Part shown: positions 1 through 8,012 of the stretch, one piece after another
Layout of the letters: the number at the start of each line of letters is the position of its first letter
Position numbering within the stretch: position 1 is the stretch's first letter
Assembly: GCA_030147925.1 (NCBI GenBank)
Contig: JASBUK010000005.1
Span: 1 to 35,369 of the forward strand
Direction of reading: 5' to 3'
DNA: 35,369 nt
Origin: Trueperaceae bacterium
GTDB taxonomy: Bacteria > Deinococcota > Deinococci > Deinococcales > Trueperaceae
Position numbers and translations under genes: made by a program
Notes under the pieces: generated by a model
Database searches by the model: none
What the model was told of the DNA's origin: nothing
What the model saw: the letters and a program-made list of their open reading frames with translations, nothing else

Positions 1-108
1 AGTGCTGAAAGAAGGTGGCTGAGACTCAAAGGCTCAGAACTTCTAAAGGATGTGGTTCAAGATGTGATATTCATCGACGGCATCAGAGAGGATAAGCTCG
101 CCGCTTGA
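1..108 (+). mobile_element. IS256-family transposase, C-terminal end (cut by window edge)
   Basis: The first frame reads without interruption from the window edge to a TGA at 106-108, giving 35 residues that begin SAERRWLRLKG and end REDKLAA. The pattern AERRW, then a hydrophobic stretch, then FIDGI resembles the C-terminus of Mutator/IS256-family DDE transposases. The catalytic core lies outside the window. The matching N-terminal start of a transposase of the same family sits at the other edge of the window, on the same strand. The bases after the stop (CTTCATCCACAAC) probably belong to the right end of the element, but I cannot fix its boundary. Confidence 0.75.
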
Positions 109-213
109 AGACCTTCATCCACAACATTTGACAAAAGCTCAGTTTTGAGCCGCTTCAAAGACTGTTAAGATCCGGAAAAACTTTTGGGGTGTCCGGTAAA
201 ATAATTTTTAAGT

Positions 214-726
214 ATGCCCAGGCCAAGACCCGCAGCACTCATAAGACTTGCTACTGTGCAAGACATTCCCGCGGTGCAAGCAGTAGCAAAAGCCTCCTGG
301 CATCACACTTATGAAGGCATACTCAGCAAGCAGGCGATCGAGCTGTTTTTGAGCCGGGCCTATAGCGAGTATTCTTTGCGCCAGACGTTAAATACTGGTG
401 GTCTGTTGGTGCTCGAGCAAAGCAAGCACGTTAGTGGCTACGCACGACTGAGCTTAAGTGATAACTTTGGCTTTGTAGGTGCAATTTATCTTTTGCCCGA
501 ACTGCAATCCCGGGGCTATGGACGCATGCTCTGGGAAGAAGCCCACAGTTGGTTTCGAGCCAGAGGGGTAAAAAAAATCAGCCTGACGGTAGCCGAAAAA
601 AACCACCGCGCCCGGGGTTTTTACCGCCATTTGGGTTTTGTCGAGGGTAGGTTGCGACAAACAAAAGTCGGCGGAGAACTAATTAGTGAGCTAAGTTGCC
701 ATTTGAATTTAAACAGCTCCGCCTAA
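214..726 (+). CDS. GNAT-family N-acetyltransferase
   Basis: This 170-residue protein has the GNAT fold signature. A beta strand (GFVGAIYLLPELQ, about residues 86-98) is followed by the acetyl-CoA pyrophosphate loop QSRGYGRML (Q-x-x-G-x-G/A), and the C-terminal half carries ENHRARGFYRHLGF, the usual motif B/C of the family. It should transfer an acetyl group from acetyl-CoA to an amine, but the substrate cannot be read from sequence. No clear Shine-Dalgarno precedes the ATG at 214, so the start is not certain; the AT-rich stretch just upstream could hold a -10 box. It stands alone between the IS256 fragment and doxX. High confidence in family, none in substrate. Confidence 0.85.
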   Translation: MPRPRPAALIRLATVQDIPAVQAVAKASWHHTYEGILSKQAIELFLSRAYSEYSLRQTLNTGGLLVLEQSKHVSGYARLSLSDNFGFVGAIYLLPELQSRGYGRMLWEEAHSWFRARGVKKISLTVAEKNHRARGFYRHLGFVEGRLRQTKVGGELISELSCHLNLNSSA

Positions 727-811
727 AGCCGTTTAAGTAAACTAAAAAGCCGTTCTCATAGTTTTTGTTGGGGTTTGTCACAACTTTGGCTGTTTTTGTG
801 AAAATCGCCAC

Positions 812-840
812 GTTACAAATTTATTCAGGACATTTGTAAC
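812..840. promoter_or_regulatory. Perfect 9-bp inverted repeat upstream of the doxX-like gene
   Basis: GTTACAAAT at 812-820 and ATTTGTAAC at 832-840 are exact reverse complements separated by 11 bases. The half-sites are 20 bp apart (about two helical turns), which fits a dimeric repressor or activator operator. It lies 62 bp upstream of the doxX ATG. A transcript hairpin is the alternative reading. The assignment to regulation is inferred. Confidence 0.45.
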
Positions 841-901
841 TGTTAGCAATTCCTTTATTAGAGGATGATGAATCAACGGAAAACGAAAGGAGAACTCTTA
901 A

Positions 902-1501
902 ATGAGCACAAAGAATCTCACATATCCTGAACCCAAGATTAGCCAGATTATTTTTGGCAGCAGAGCTGCTGCCCCCTTCTGGGCCGTCGTTCGTATTTAT
1001 TTGGGTTACCTCTGGTTGACCGCTGGTTGGGGTAAAGTAACCAATCCGGCCTGGGTAGGTGCAGGTGCTGGCGGCGCGGTCAAAGGCTTTTTGGGCCGTG
1101 CGCTCGAGCTCACTGCCGGTGATCACCCCAGCGTGCAGGGCTGGTATGCCTGGTTGATCGAACGAATCTTCATTCCCAATGCCGTGGTCTTCAGCAACTT
1201 AGTGGCCTTTGGCGAAGTGCTGATTGGCATTGCCCTTATTTTGGGCGTGGTGACAGGCTTCTCGGCTTTTATGGGTGGTTTTTTAAACGCCAGCTTCCTC
1301 TTGGCCGGTACGGTTTCCACCAATCCTGTCATGTTTATTCTGGCTACCTGGTTGGTGCTGGCCTGGCGCGTTGCTGGTTATTACGGCTTAGACTACTGGA
1401 TTCTGCCTAGAATTGGTGCGCCTCGCGGTAAGGGTTTTGGCCGTGCCGATAGTGACGCTGTCAAGGATGTTAAGTCCCAGCAGGTCAAGGTGAACGAATA
1501 A
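902..1501 (+). CDS. DoxX/DoxD-family integral membrane protein
   Basis: A 199-residue membrane protein with about four hydrophobic segments (roughly residues 27-47, 90-113, 115-140 and 142-162). The N-terminal region ARIYLGYLWLTAGWGK-like (RIYLGYLWLTAGWGKVTNP) is the typical first helix of DoxX/TQO small-subunit proteins. Archaeal DoxD is part of thiosulfate:quinone oxidoreductase, but most bacterial relatives have no proven role. No sulfur genes are nearby, so I do not assign one. The start is well supported: AAAGGAG lies 7-8 bases before the ATG at 902. The gene is apparently monocistronic, with an inverted repeat upstream and a terminator after it. Confidence 0.82.
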   Translation: MSTKNLTYPEPKISQIIFGSRAAAPFWAVVRIYLGYLWLTAGWGKVTNPAWVGAGAGGAVKGFLGRALELTAGDHPSVQGWYAWLIERIFIPNAVVFSNLVAFGEVLIGIALILGVVTGFSAFMGGFLNASFLLAGTVSTNPVMFILATWLVLAWRVAGYYGLDYWILPRIGAPRGKGFGRADSDAVKDVKSQQVKVNE

Positions 1502-1630
1502 TCGTCTAAAATGGCGGTGTACCACAAATTGTGCGTCGTAGTTGGTGAATTATGTCAGGGACGTTAGCTGACTGTTTCAACATACACAGTTTGGGACACC
1601 TTCTCTAAAATTTATTCAGAGGATTCAAGT

Positions 1631-1655
1631 ACCTGGTAAACCCGGGTGCTTTTTT
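1631..1655 (+). terminator. Rho-independent terminator after the doxX-like gene
   Basis: ACCTGG at 1631-1636 pairs with CCGGGT at 1642-1647 (one G-T wobble) across a 5-base loop, followed by GC and a run of six T. It slightly overlaps the stop codon of the convergent glycosyltransferase gene. Confidence 0.6.
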
Positions 1656-2286
1656 ACATATTACGCAGCCAGGTTCTGGTGATTTCGGCGTACATACGCA
1701 AGCGTATTAAAAAACCCTTCCAAAAGCCACGCTTTTCTTCTTTCATAATCTGGGATACGCCCAAAAGGGGTATGTCCTGGCAGTGCCAGTGTTGGCGCTT
1801 AGCGTATTCGGTAATGGCAATTTCAATGCCGTAACGACTATCGGCTAAAGTGTTTATCTCTAATAGTTTTTCACGCACTAGCGCCCGCTGACCGTTGAGC
1901 TGCGGCATAAGGCGCTGGGCTGTAGCCGTGCGCCAGCGGCCACCTACAAAGACTCCCCGGGTCATGTCAGCCTGATTATTCACTACAGGTTCGGCCAGTT
2001 GTTGCACGTGCTCTGCCGATAGTCCGGTGAGGTCGGCATCGAGCAAGACGATGACATCGGTCTTTAACTGCTGAGCACCGGCTACCACTGCGCCGCCTTT
2101 GCCGAGATTGTGCTCGAGCTTTAAGACTTCCGCCCCGGCTTGCTTGGCAACCTGAGCCGTAGCGTCTTGTGAACCATCGTCAACCACCAAGACCGGGCCA
2201 AGCTTGGCCTCAAGGGCAATGCTTACCACCGTGCCGACCGAGGCCGCTTCGTTAAAGGCCGGAATAATTATGCCGCAAGAACGCAT
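1654..2286 (-). CDS. Family 2 glycosyltransferase (GT-A fold)
   Basis: 210 residues. The N-terminus GIIIPAFNEAASVGTVV, the nucleotide-sugar motif VVDDGSQDAT near residue 35 and the metal-binding LLDADLTGL (DxD) near residue 82 define a GT2/DPM1-like transferase. There is no C-terminal membrane anchor, so it is probably cytosolic or peripheral. The last third (RYGIEIAITEYAKRQHW, then FWKGFLIRLRMYAEI) resembles small single-domain GT2 enzymes of Deinococcus-type genomes. The acceptor is unknown. It lies downstream of rseP on the same strand with a 41-nt gap and could be co-transcribed with it. Confidence 0.85.
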   Translation of the reverse strand: MRSCGIIIPAFNEAASVGTVVSIALEAKLGPVLVVDDGSQDATAQVAKQAGAEVLKLEHNLGKGGAVVAGAQQLKTDVIVLLDADLTGLSAEHVQQLAEPVVNNQADMTRGVFVGGRWRTATAQRLMPQLNGQRALVREKLLEINTLADSRYGIEIAITEYAKRQHWHCQDIPLLGVSQIMKEEKRGFWKGFLIRLRMYAEITRTWLRNM

Positions 2287-2327
2287 AGCTACAGAAGAGT
2301 TTACTTGATTTTTGACTTAGCCGGGTT

Positions 2328-3422
2328 TTAACCTCTGAAGAGATCGCCTATTTCGCTAAAGGTCATCAGGATGATAAAAGCCATGATGGTCACAAAACCC
2401 AAAAAGTGGATGAATTCTTCTTGACCAGGCTTAAAAGGCCGACCGCGAATAGCCACGATAGTAGCTAAGAGCATGCGGCCACCGTCAAGACTTGGGATGG
2501 GCAATAGGTTAAAGATGGCCAACGAAAAATTGATGATGGCGGCCAGGAAAATAACGGGCACAATTCCGGCTTTAGTAGCCTGGTTGAAAAGCCCGACTAT
2601 GCCGACGGGGCCGACAATTTCCTCGCTGCGCTGACCGGCAAAAGTCTGGCCGAAACCCCTGACAAAACCCCGCACCGACTCAGGGACGATGCGCACGAAG
2701 AAAGTTGTTGATTCAACCAGCGCCTGACCATAGGAAATCGCTGGTGGTGATTCAAACTCAAGTGGCGCCAAGGTCACGCCCAACATGGGCCTATCGGTTG
2801 TTGCCTGCGGCGCCAGCGGCCAGGGCGTAGCAATGTTGATAACTGCACCGTTACGCTCGAGTTTAAGCTCGAGCCTTGAGGACTCGCGCACTAGCTGACT
2901 TAGCTCGTTGCGTCCAGGATTGTCTACGCCGTTCATCTGCAAGACGATGTCACCGGCTTCAATACCGAGTGCTTCAGCGGCGCTTCCCTCGATAACATCG
3001 GCAAACACCGTGCCGGTTTCGCTTACTGGGATATTAGCGGTCAAACTACGATAGTTCGGGTTTAAGGTTATGGTAAGCGCCAAGAGCAAGACTGCCAGAA
3101 TGCTGTTGGCAATGACGCCGCCCACTAAAATCCAGAGCTTTTGTGCCAGGTTTTTGGCGGCAAAACCGCCAGCGGGATATTGTAGCTCGCCCTGTTCATT
3201 GGGTTCGGCAGCCAAGCCGGGCAAGTCAACATAGCCGCCTAAGGGAATGAGCGAGATGCGCCATTCGGTGCCTCGCCACTGTTTGCGCCATATTATAGGC
3301 CCCATGCCAACACTAAATGCCCGCACGGGCAAACCGACACTGCGAGCGTTTAAATAATGGGCAAGTTCGTGTACCAGCACCGAGACCGTCAGAATAATCA
3401 GGATGGTAAGGGCAGTTAACAT
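2328..3422 (-). CDS. rseP: Site-2 zinc metalloprotease, RseP-like (M50)
   Basis: An intramembrane protease of 364 residues that in the family cleaves anti-sigma factors and remnant signal peptides within the inner membrane. Zinc ligands are visible in VHELAHYL (HExxH at residues 18-22) inside the first membrane helix, and in the distal NLLPIPSLDGGRML motif near residue 310. A single PDZ-like domain (ADVIEGSAAEALGIEAGDIV, about residues 140-200) lies between. E. coli RseP has two PDZ domains; one is normal for many other phyla. The family often sits beside dxr, as it does here with one gene between. The start at 3422 places the HExxH at the usual distance from the N-terminus. Confidence 0.93.
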   Translation of the reverse strand: MLTALTILIILTVSVLVHELAHYLNARSVGLPVRAFSVGMGPIIWRKQWRGTEWRISLIPLGGYVDLPGLAAEPNEQGELQYPAGGFAAKNLAQKLWILVGGVIANSILAVLLLALTITLNPNYRSLTANIPVSETGTVFADVIEGSAAEALGIEAGDIVLQMNGVDNPGRNELSQLVRESSRLELKLERNGAVINIATPWPLAPQATTDRPMLGVTLAPLEFESPPAISYGQALVESTTFFVRIVPESVRGFVRGFGQTFAGQRSEEIVGPVGIVGLFNQATKAGIVPVIFLAAIINFSLAIFNLLPIPSLDGGRMLLATIVAIRGRPFKPGQEEFIHFLGFVTIMAFIILMTFSEIGDLFRG

Positions 3423-3535
3423 ATTAGCCCCACAGGATTCGTCATAGCCTTAGTATGGCAGCATAGTTGCCACAATTTTGTTAGCTGCTACACGGTAGCT
3501 CTGGTCGCATGTACACGACTCTGGAGTGATAGAGA

Positions 3536-4702
3536 TCAAAAAGAGTTACCCTGACCGCCTTGCTTACTACCTGGCAGGCTTTTACCACCACTGTCTATAC
3601 CTAATTGGACAGCCCGCAGCAAATCGGTTTTGCTCAAGATGCCGACAATATCCCCTTGCTTAGTTAGCACTACGAAGCGCCCGTGTTTTGTCTCAGCAAC
3701 GCGTTTTAGTGCCTCAAGAGCGTCCTCGCTTTCATAAATGGTATCCAGTTGTCTGGACATGATGTCGGCAACTACACTGTCCTCACCGGCGTCTTTGGCA
3801 TCCTGGAGTTTAACGAAACCGAGCAGGCGATCATCGTCTACCACCGGATAACCCAGGTGTTTTTTAAAAAACATCAGCTCAAAGAGTTGACTAATTGGCA
3901 TGTCGGAGCTAACGCTCACCACTTCGCTGCTCATCAGATCGCGAACTTTGATGCCGCGTAAAATCTCGCTAATGACGGCGTATTGTGCTTCGCTGCGGCC
4001 TGCACTGTAGATAAAAAAGGCTATGATCAAGAGAAATATCTGAAAGGTTAAGAAACCATAAATCCCAAGCAAGATAGCCACTACCTGACCAATGTTGGCT
4101 GCAAGTCTGGTGGCTTCAAGATAAGGCAGCCGCAAAGCCAGCAGTGAGCGTAGCACCCGTCCGCCATCAAGCGGAATAGCGGGAAGGAGATTAAACAGCG
4201 CCAACATGGCGTTGGTGATCAGCAAATAACTGATCACGAACTGAGTGGCGGCTCCAGCAGCAGGCAGCGCCAGCCAGAGCAAATAAAGCACAGCGGCTAA
4301 CAAGACGCTAGTAATCGGCCCGGCAATGGCAACGATGGCCTCGGCGCCGCGCTGTTTGGGCATATCGTCAAACTGGGCCAAGCCGCCTAAAAACCACAGA
4401 GTGATTTCCTGGGTTTTTACGCCATAACGTCTGGCGGTGACTGCGTGACCAAGCTCGTGAATTACCACGCTGATAAACAAGCCGATAGCTGCTACCAGAC
4501 CCAGAAAATAGGGTAGTGGACCTCGCTGCAAAGCTGTCGCTGAGAGCTCGAGTCCGAAAATAGTGTTGATCAGCAGAACGTAGGCCGTGATCTGCGAACC
4601 GATAAGCCAGGCTAGAAAAGGCAGAATGAGTAAAAAAGACCAGTCCAGTTTAACAGGAATCCCCAGTAGCTTAAAAGGCAAACGCAGCGAACCCTGGAAC
4701 AT
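3536..4702 (-). CDS. Site-2 protease (M50) with C-terminal CBS pair
   Basis: 388 residues in two parts. Residues 1-230 are a multi-helix membrane protease with VIHELGHAVTARRYG (HExxH at 82-86) and NLLPAIPLDGGRVLRS (LDGG at 178-181). Residues 250-370 form a pair of CBS domains (KVRDLMSSEVVSV..., then DIMSRQLDTI...), which in this family bind adenine nucleotides and may gate activity. This is the SpoIVFB-like class (M50B with CBS) rather than the RseP class. It lacks a PDZ domain. It lies between dxr and rseP, but a repeat element of about 200 bp separates it from dxr. Substrate unknown. Confidence 0.9.
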   Translation of the reverse strand: MFQGSLRLPFKLLGIPVKLDWSFLLILPFLAWLIGSQITAYVLLINTIFGLELSATALQRGPLPYFLGLVAAIGLFISVVIHELGHAVTARRYGVKTQEITLWFLGGLAQFDDMPKQRGAEAIVAIAGPITSVLLAAVLYLLWLALPAAGAATQFVISYLLITNAMLALFNLLPAIPLDGGRVLRSLLALRLPYLEATRLAANIGQVVAILLGIYGFLTFQIFLLIIAFFIYSAGRSEAQYAVISEILRGIKVRDLMSSEVVSVSSDMPISQLFELMFFKKHLGYPVVDDDRLLGFVKLQDAKDAGEDSVVADIMSRQLDTIYESEDALEALKRVAETKHGRFVVLTKQGDIVGILSKTDLLRAVQLGIDSGGKSLPGSKQGGQGNSF

Positions 4703-4794
4703 ACCTTAGCCTAAGCCTTCTTTTGCTTATTTGCAGGAGTGTACTTAAATAGCGTTTTTAGAAAGCATTCCTACAGAGGGAGGCTAGAGGGAAA

Positions 4795-4994
4795 GTAAAA
4801 AGTGGTTGGTGGAAAGTAGTTAGTAGGAAGTAGAAGCTGGAGACTTTCCAGAGGTGGTAAAAATCAGCCAATTGAAATTTGTCAATTGTTGAGTGCTAAT
4901 TAATGAAGAACTCAGTGAGAGAATGCCTAGAAATGCCTTTCCTACCTACTACTGACCACTCACCACCTACCATTAACCACAAACCACTAACTTC
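4795..4994. repeat. Heptad-repeat palindromic element, copy 1
   Basis: The left arm (4795-4843) is seven degenerate heptads of the form GTRGNNA, for example GTGGTTG, GTGGAAA, GTAGTTA, GTAGGAA. The right arm (4939-4994) is eight heptads of the complementary form (TTCCTAC, CTACTAC, TGACCAC, TCACCAC, and so on). Between them is a 95-nt core (4844-4938) containing CAATTG twice as a small inverted repeat. The same architecture with a homologous 95-nt core recurs at 17223-17401. No open reading frame covers it. It fills the gap between dxr and the M50-CBS gene; the rest of that gap shows nothing else I recognise. Confidence 0.8.
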
Positions 4995-5077
4995 TTTAGG
5001 CTTTTTACCGGAATCGGTATGAAATGCTCGCAGATCCTTTATTAATTGTGGCTATGTTTGATGCAAAGGCTAAAAGT

Positions 5078-6205
5078 TTACAAAAGCTCAAGAGCAATTT
5101 TTCTGGCCTCCCTATCGACTTCTGTAATGTTTTGCCAACTTAAGGTATCAGCAGGTGCCCGGTTTAAGACTCGGGCAAGCAGTTTGGGAATATCCGTGAA
5201 TTTTAGCTGCCCTCGTAAAAACGCCTCCACCGCAATCTCATCGGCGGCATTTAACGCCGTGGGCGCCACGCCCCCTTTCCGTCCTGCTTCATAGGCCAGC
5301 TCCAAACTGGGAAAGCGTTGTATGTCTGGTGCGAAAAAATCCCAGCTACCCCTTAAAGGCAGTGGCCCTAAGGGAATCGGTGGGCGCTCGGGGTATTCGA
5401 TGCCGTACTGAATGGGCAAGCGCATGTCATGCGGCCCGATTTGCGCCTTGATGTTGCCGTCGTTAAAGCGCACCATACCGTGAACCAGCGACTGTGGATG
5501 AATAACCACTTCGATTTGCTCGAGCTTAAGCTCAAAGAGAAAATGCGCTTCTAAGACCTCGAGCCCTTTGTTAAAGAGCGTGGCCGAGTCGATGGTGACC
5601 TTGTTGCCCATTGACCAGTTGGGGTGTTTAAGCGCCTGAGCCGGACTTACTTTAGATAAGTCGGCGGGTTCTTGGCGAAAGGGTCCGCCGGAGGCCGTTA
5701 AGATAAGTGAATGGACGCTGTTTTTGTCTTCGCCCAGCAAGCACTGGAATAGCGCCGAGTGCTCGGAGTCTATCGGGATAATTTCAGCGCCGTGGACTCG
5801 AGCCGTCTCCCACATAAGTGGTCCGGCGGCAACCATTGCTTCTTTGTTAGCCAAGGCCACACGCCGACCGGCCTTTAGCGCGGCAGCGGTTGCTGTTAGG
5901 CCAGCCATACCGGGAATGGCGGCCACCACAACATCGGCCTCGGCCTGCGCTACGGCGATTTGTCCATCTACACCACTTAAAAGCCTGGTATCGCCTGGTA
6001 ATTGCGCCCCTACCTCAGCCACAATGCCGGCGTCGCAAGAGACGAGCTTGGGCCCAAACTCTCTGACCTGCTTAACTAGCAGGTCGGCATTTTTGCCAGC
6101 CGCCAAAGCCTCGATCTGATAGCCGCGCCAGCGGGCCACGTCTAAGGTTTGTGTGCCGATTGAGCCGGTGGAACCAAGAATGCTAATGCGTTTCATTGAG
6201 GCCAT
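5078..6205 (-). CDS. dxr: 1-deoxy-D-xylulose 5-phosphate reductoisomerase
   Basis: The committed step of the MEP isoprenoid pathway: NADPH-dependent conversion of DXP to MEP, in the cytosol. The 375-residue length is normal. The NADPH loop [11 protein letters not shown] is at residues 10-20. Active-site stretches are [13 protein letters not shown] (Glu and metal-binding Asp), LTASGGPFR (the flexible loop), [13 protein letters not shown] and [14 protein letters not shown]. The start could be the Met at residue 4 (MKRISIL, 6196), because neither ATG has a strong Shine-Dalgarno. The region just upstream holds a heptad array and an IS3 relic, so its original promoter or operon partner may have been displaced. 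Confidence 0.96.
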   Translation of the reverse strand: MASMKRISILGSTGSIGTQTLDVARWRGYQIEALAAGKNADLLVKQVREFGPKLVSCDAGIVAEVGAQLPGDTRLLSGVDGQIAVAQAEADVVVAAIPGMAGLTATAAALKAGRRVALANKEAMVAAGPLMWETARVHGAEIIPIDSEHSALFQCLLGEDKNSVHSLILTASGGPFRQEPADLSKVSPAQALKHPNWSMGNKVTIDSATLFNKGLEVLEAHFLFELKLEQIEVVIHPQSLVHGMVRFNDGNIKAQIGPHDMRLPIQYGIEYPERPPIPLGPLPLRGSWDFFAPDIQRFPSLELAYEAGRKGGVAPTALNAADEIAVEAFLRGQLKFTDIPKLLARVLNRAPADTLSWQNITEVDREARKIALELL

Positions 6206-6274
6206 TTTTACCTATTGGGGCAAGTCAGTGCCAGTTTTTGTGAAGCTGCTCCAAATTGGGTTTTAAAGGACAAA

Positions 6275-6309
6275 GTGAAAAGTAGAAAGTAAAAAGAGGA
6301 AAGTGTGAC
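6275..6309. repeat. Short array of degenerate heptads
   Basis: Five consecutive 7-mers read GTGAAAA, GTAGAAA, GTAAAAA, GAGGAAA, GTGTGAC. This matches the left-arm heptads of the elements at 4795 and 17223 but has no core and no right arm. The IS3 relic begins a few bases later, so it may be an element truncated by that insertion. Confidence 0.55.
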
Positions 6310-6317
6310 CTTGCCCT

Positions 6318-6595
6318 GGAGTTTAGTGGACACCGAGTTAAGCTGCAAGTTCAAAGTGAGCCTCCTCAAACTTAGCCGGACTTTGATAGCCCAAAGTTGA
6401 GTAACGGCGACGACGATTGTAGAAAAGCTCGATGTAGTCGAACAGGCTTTGCCGGGCCTGTTGCCTGCACTGAAAAATTGCGACTGCTCTAAGAAGCTTG
6501 TAGGCAATGCTTGGCCTATAAGCTGCCCAACGGGGCAGACAAGTGGGACAATACAACATTGTCAGGCGTTCGTTTTCTCGGTACAATTCGCTCAC
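6318..6595 (-). mobile_element. IS3-family insertion sequence relic
   Basis: On the minus strand, 6338-6460 encodes QARQSLFDYIELFYNRRRR followed by YSTLGYQSPAKFEEA, the unmistakable C-terminal tail of IS3-family OrfB integrases (YIxxFYNxxRxHSxLGYxSP), ending in TAA at 6338. The upstream end of the same frame (about 6560-6595) reads SELYRENERLTM, like the OrfA tail LRRENERLRM. Everything between (the integrase catalytic core) is missing or scrambled. The stretch GTTTAGTGGACACC at 6320-6333 just beyond the stop may be the terminal repeat. Dead element, cannot transpose. Confidence 0.75.
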
Positions 6596-6670
6596 CGAGG
6601 GCAGGTGAGTGGCTAGCGAGCCGACTCAACATCAACCAAGGTGTAGTTATAAAAGGGAGTCGAATTTGCC

Positions 6671-7300
6671 ATGTTAGTTAGTGAATGGATGACCAAAAAC
6701 CCCCAGACCGTGAGCAGCAAAACGCCCGTAATGGAAGCCATGCAAATGTTGCGCTCCGGTGGCTATCGTCGTCTGCCGGTAGTGGACGGCAGTGCCCTTG
6801 TGGGCATCGTTACCGATAAGGACTTAAAAGATGCTACGCCGTCGCGGGCCACGACCCTTTCGGTTTATGAACTCAATTATCTCTTGAGCAAACTCACCAT
6901 CCGCGACGTGATGAAGAGTCCGGTGATTACGGTGAGCCCCAACGACCCGGTCGAGCGGGCGGCGCTGCTGATGGAGGAGCACAAAATTTCGGGTTTGCCG
7001 GTAATAGAGAATGACCAGGTCGTAGGTATTTTCACTATTACCGATATGCTGCGCACCTTTGTGGCGGTGCTGGGGCTTCGTGAAGGCGGCACGCGTGTCA
7101 CGGTGGATTTGCCTGACGAGCCCGGTGTCTTAGCGGAGGTTGCCAATGCGGCTGCTCCGGCTAATATCGTGGCGGCGGTGACAGCCGGTGTGCATGAAGG
7201 ACAGCGGCGCGAGTTAGTTCTGCGGGTTACTGGTGAGGGTTCCGAGAGTTTTCCGCAGCGTTTAAAAGAGAAAGGTATTGACGTCTTAGACGTTCACTAG
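6671..7300 (+). CDS. CBS-domain pair with C-terminal ACT domain
   Basis: 209 residues. The first CBS motif starts at VSEWMTKNPQTVSS (residues 3-60), the second at IRDVMKSPVITVSPNDPV (about 77-135), followed by an ACT-like domain (GTRVTVDLPDEPGVLAEVAN, about 139-209). The order resembles AcuB-type proteins. Such proteins sense adenine nucleotides and amino acids, but no enzymatic domain is present here, so the role is regulatory by inference. Shine-Dalgarno AAGGGAG lies about 11 bases before the ATG and a TATAAA at 6648-6653 may be its -10 box. The next gene starts 3 nt after its stop. Confidence 0.88.
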   Translation: MLVSEWMTKNPQTVSSKTPVMEAMQMLRSGGYRRLPVVDGSALVGIVTDKDLKDATPSRATTLSVYELNYLLSKLTIRDVMKSPVITVSPNDPVERAALLMEEHKISGLPVIENDQVVGIFTITDMLRTFVAVLGLREGGTRVTVDLPDEPGVLAEVANAAAPANIVAAVTAGVHEGQRRELVLRVTGEGSESFPQRLKEKGIDVLDVH

Positions 7301-7303
7301 ATT

Positions 7304-8011
7304 TTGCAGGAACTTGAAGTTTTTAGGCGCTTAGAGCGTGCGGTGCGAGGTGGGCGGGTTGCCACTACGGGTTTTTTGGACCCTCAAGACGCCGCCCGCC
7401 TGGCCGCTAAGTTGCATGGGGTTGGGGTAAGCACCTATCTTTACGGCGGTTATCCCGGAGCCAAAAGACGGGTGCTTACCGCTTTTCCCGAGCATATCCC
7501 TCAGGCCAGTGCTACGCTGATGGCGGTTTATTTTGAAGGAATTCACGACGCCGCTGAGTTGCACACCGCCTTAAGACAAAGCGGCTTAGCTACTGAGAGT
7601 ATTGGCGATATCGTTACGCACCAAGACGGCCTAACGGTTATCGTGCTCGAGCAGGCCCGCGACCTGGTTATGAGCCTGAGTACCGTTGCAGAACCCCTAG
7701 TGCCGCAAGAGGTGGGTTTAGAGCATCTAGCTAAAGGACGCGTGCGCCGCCAGTTGGTGATAGTGCCTTCACTGCGAGTAGATGCTTTGGGCGCCAAAGC
7801 CTTTAAGGTTTCGCGTTCTTATTTCAGCAAGGGGATTGCCGGTGGCAAGGTTAGTGTAAGTGGTAAGCCCGCCAGCAAATCGACCAGTGCCGCTCCTGGC
7901 GACGAAGTTTATGCCGAAGGATTGGGCCGCTTTAGCATAGTGGGTGTCCAGGGCGAAACGCGCCGGGGTAACTTAAAGGTAGAGCTGGAGATAGAGCAGG
8001 ATAGAAGCTGA
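7304..8011 (+). CDS. YlmH-like RNA-binding protein with S4 domain
   Basis: 235 residues. The N-terminal part, with YLYGGYPGAKRRVLTAFPE (about residues 45-63) and GDIVTHQDGLTVIVLEQ, is typical of the YlmH N-terminal region. Residues 150-225 form an S4 RNA-binding fold (VPSLRVDALGAKAFKVSR, GKVSVSGKPASKS, PGDEVYAEGLGRFSIVG). In Firmicutes YlmH binds ribosomes and has been linked to rescue of stalled complexes; here that is only an inference. The start is a TTG at 7304 with no good Shine-Dalgarno, probably translated by coupling to the CBS-ACT gene 3 nt upstream. It converges with der, with one base between the stop codons. Confidence 0.82.
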   Translation: MQELEVFRRLERAVRGGRVATTGFLDPQDAARLAAKLHGVGVSTYLYGGYPGAKRRVLTAFPEHIPQASATLMAVYFEGIHDAAELHTALRQSGLATESIGDIVTHQDGLTVIVLEQARDLVMSLSTVAEPLVPQEVGLEHLAKGRVRRQLVIVPSLRVDALGAKAFKVSRSYFSKGIAGGKVSVSGKPASKSTSAAPGDEVYAEGLGRFSIVGVQGETRRGNLKVELEIEQDRS

Positions 8012-8012
8012 A

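Noticed and set aside
4795-4994. CRISPR array
   Set aside because: Units are 7 bases, degenerate and contiguous with no spacers, and no cas genes are present.
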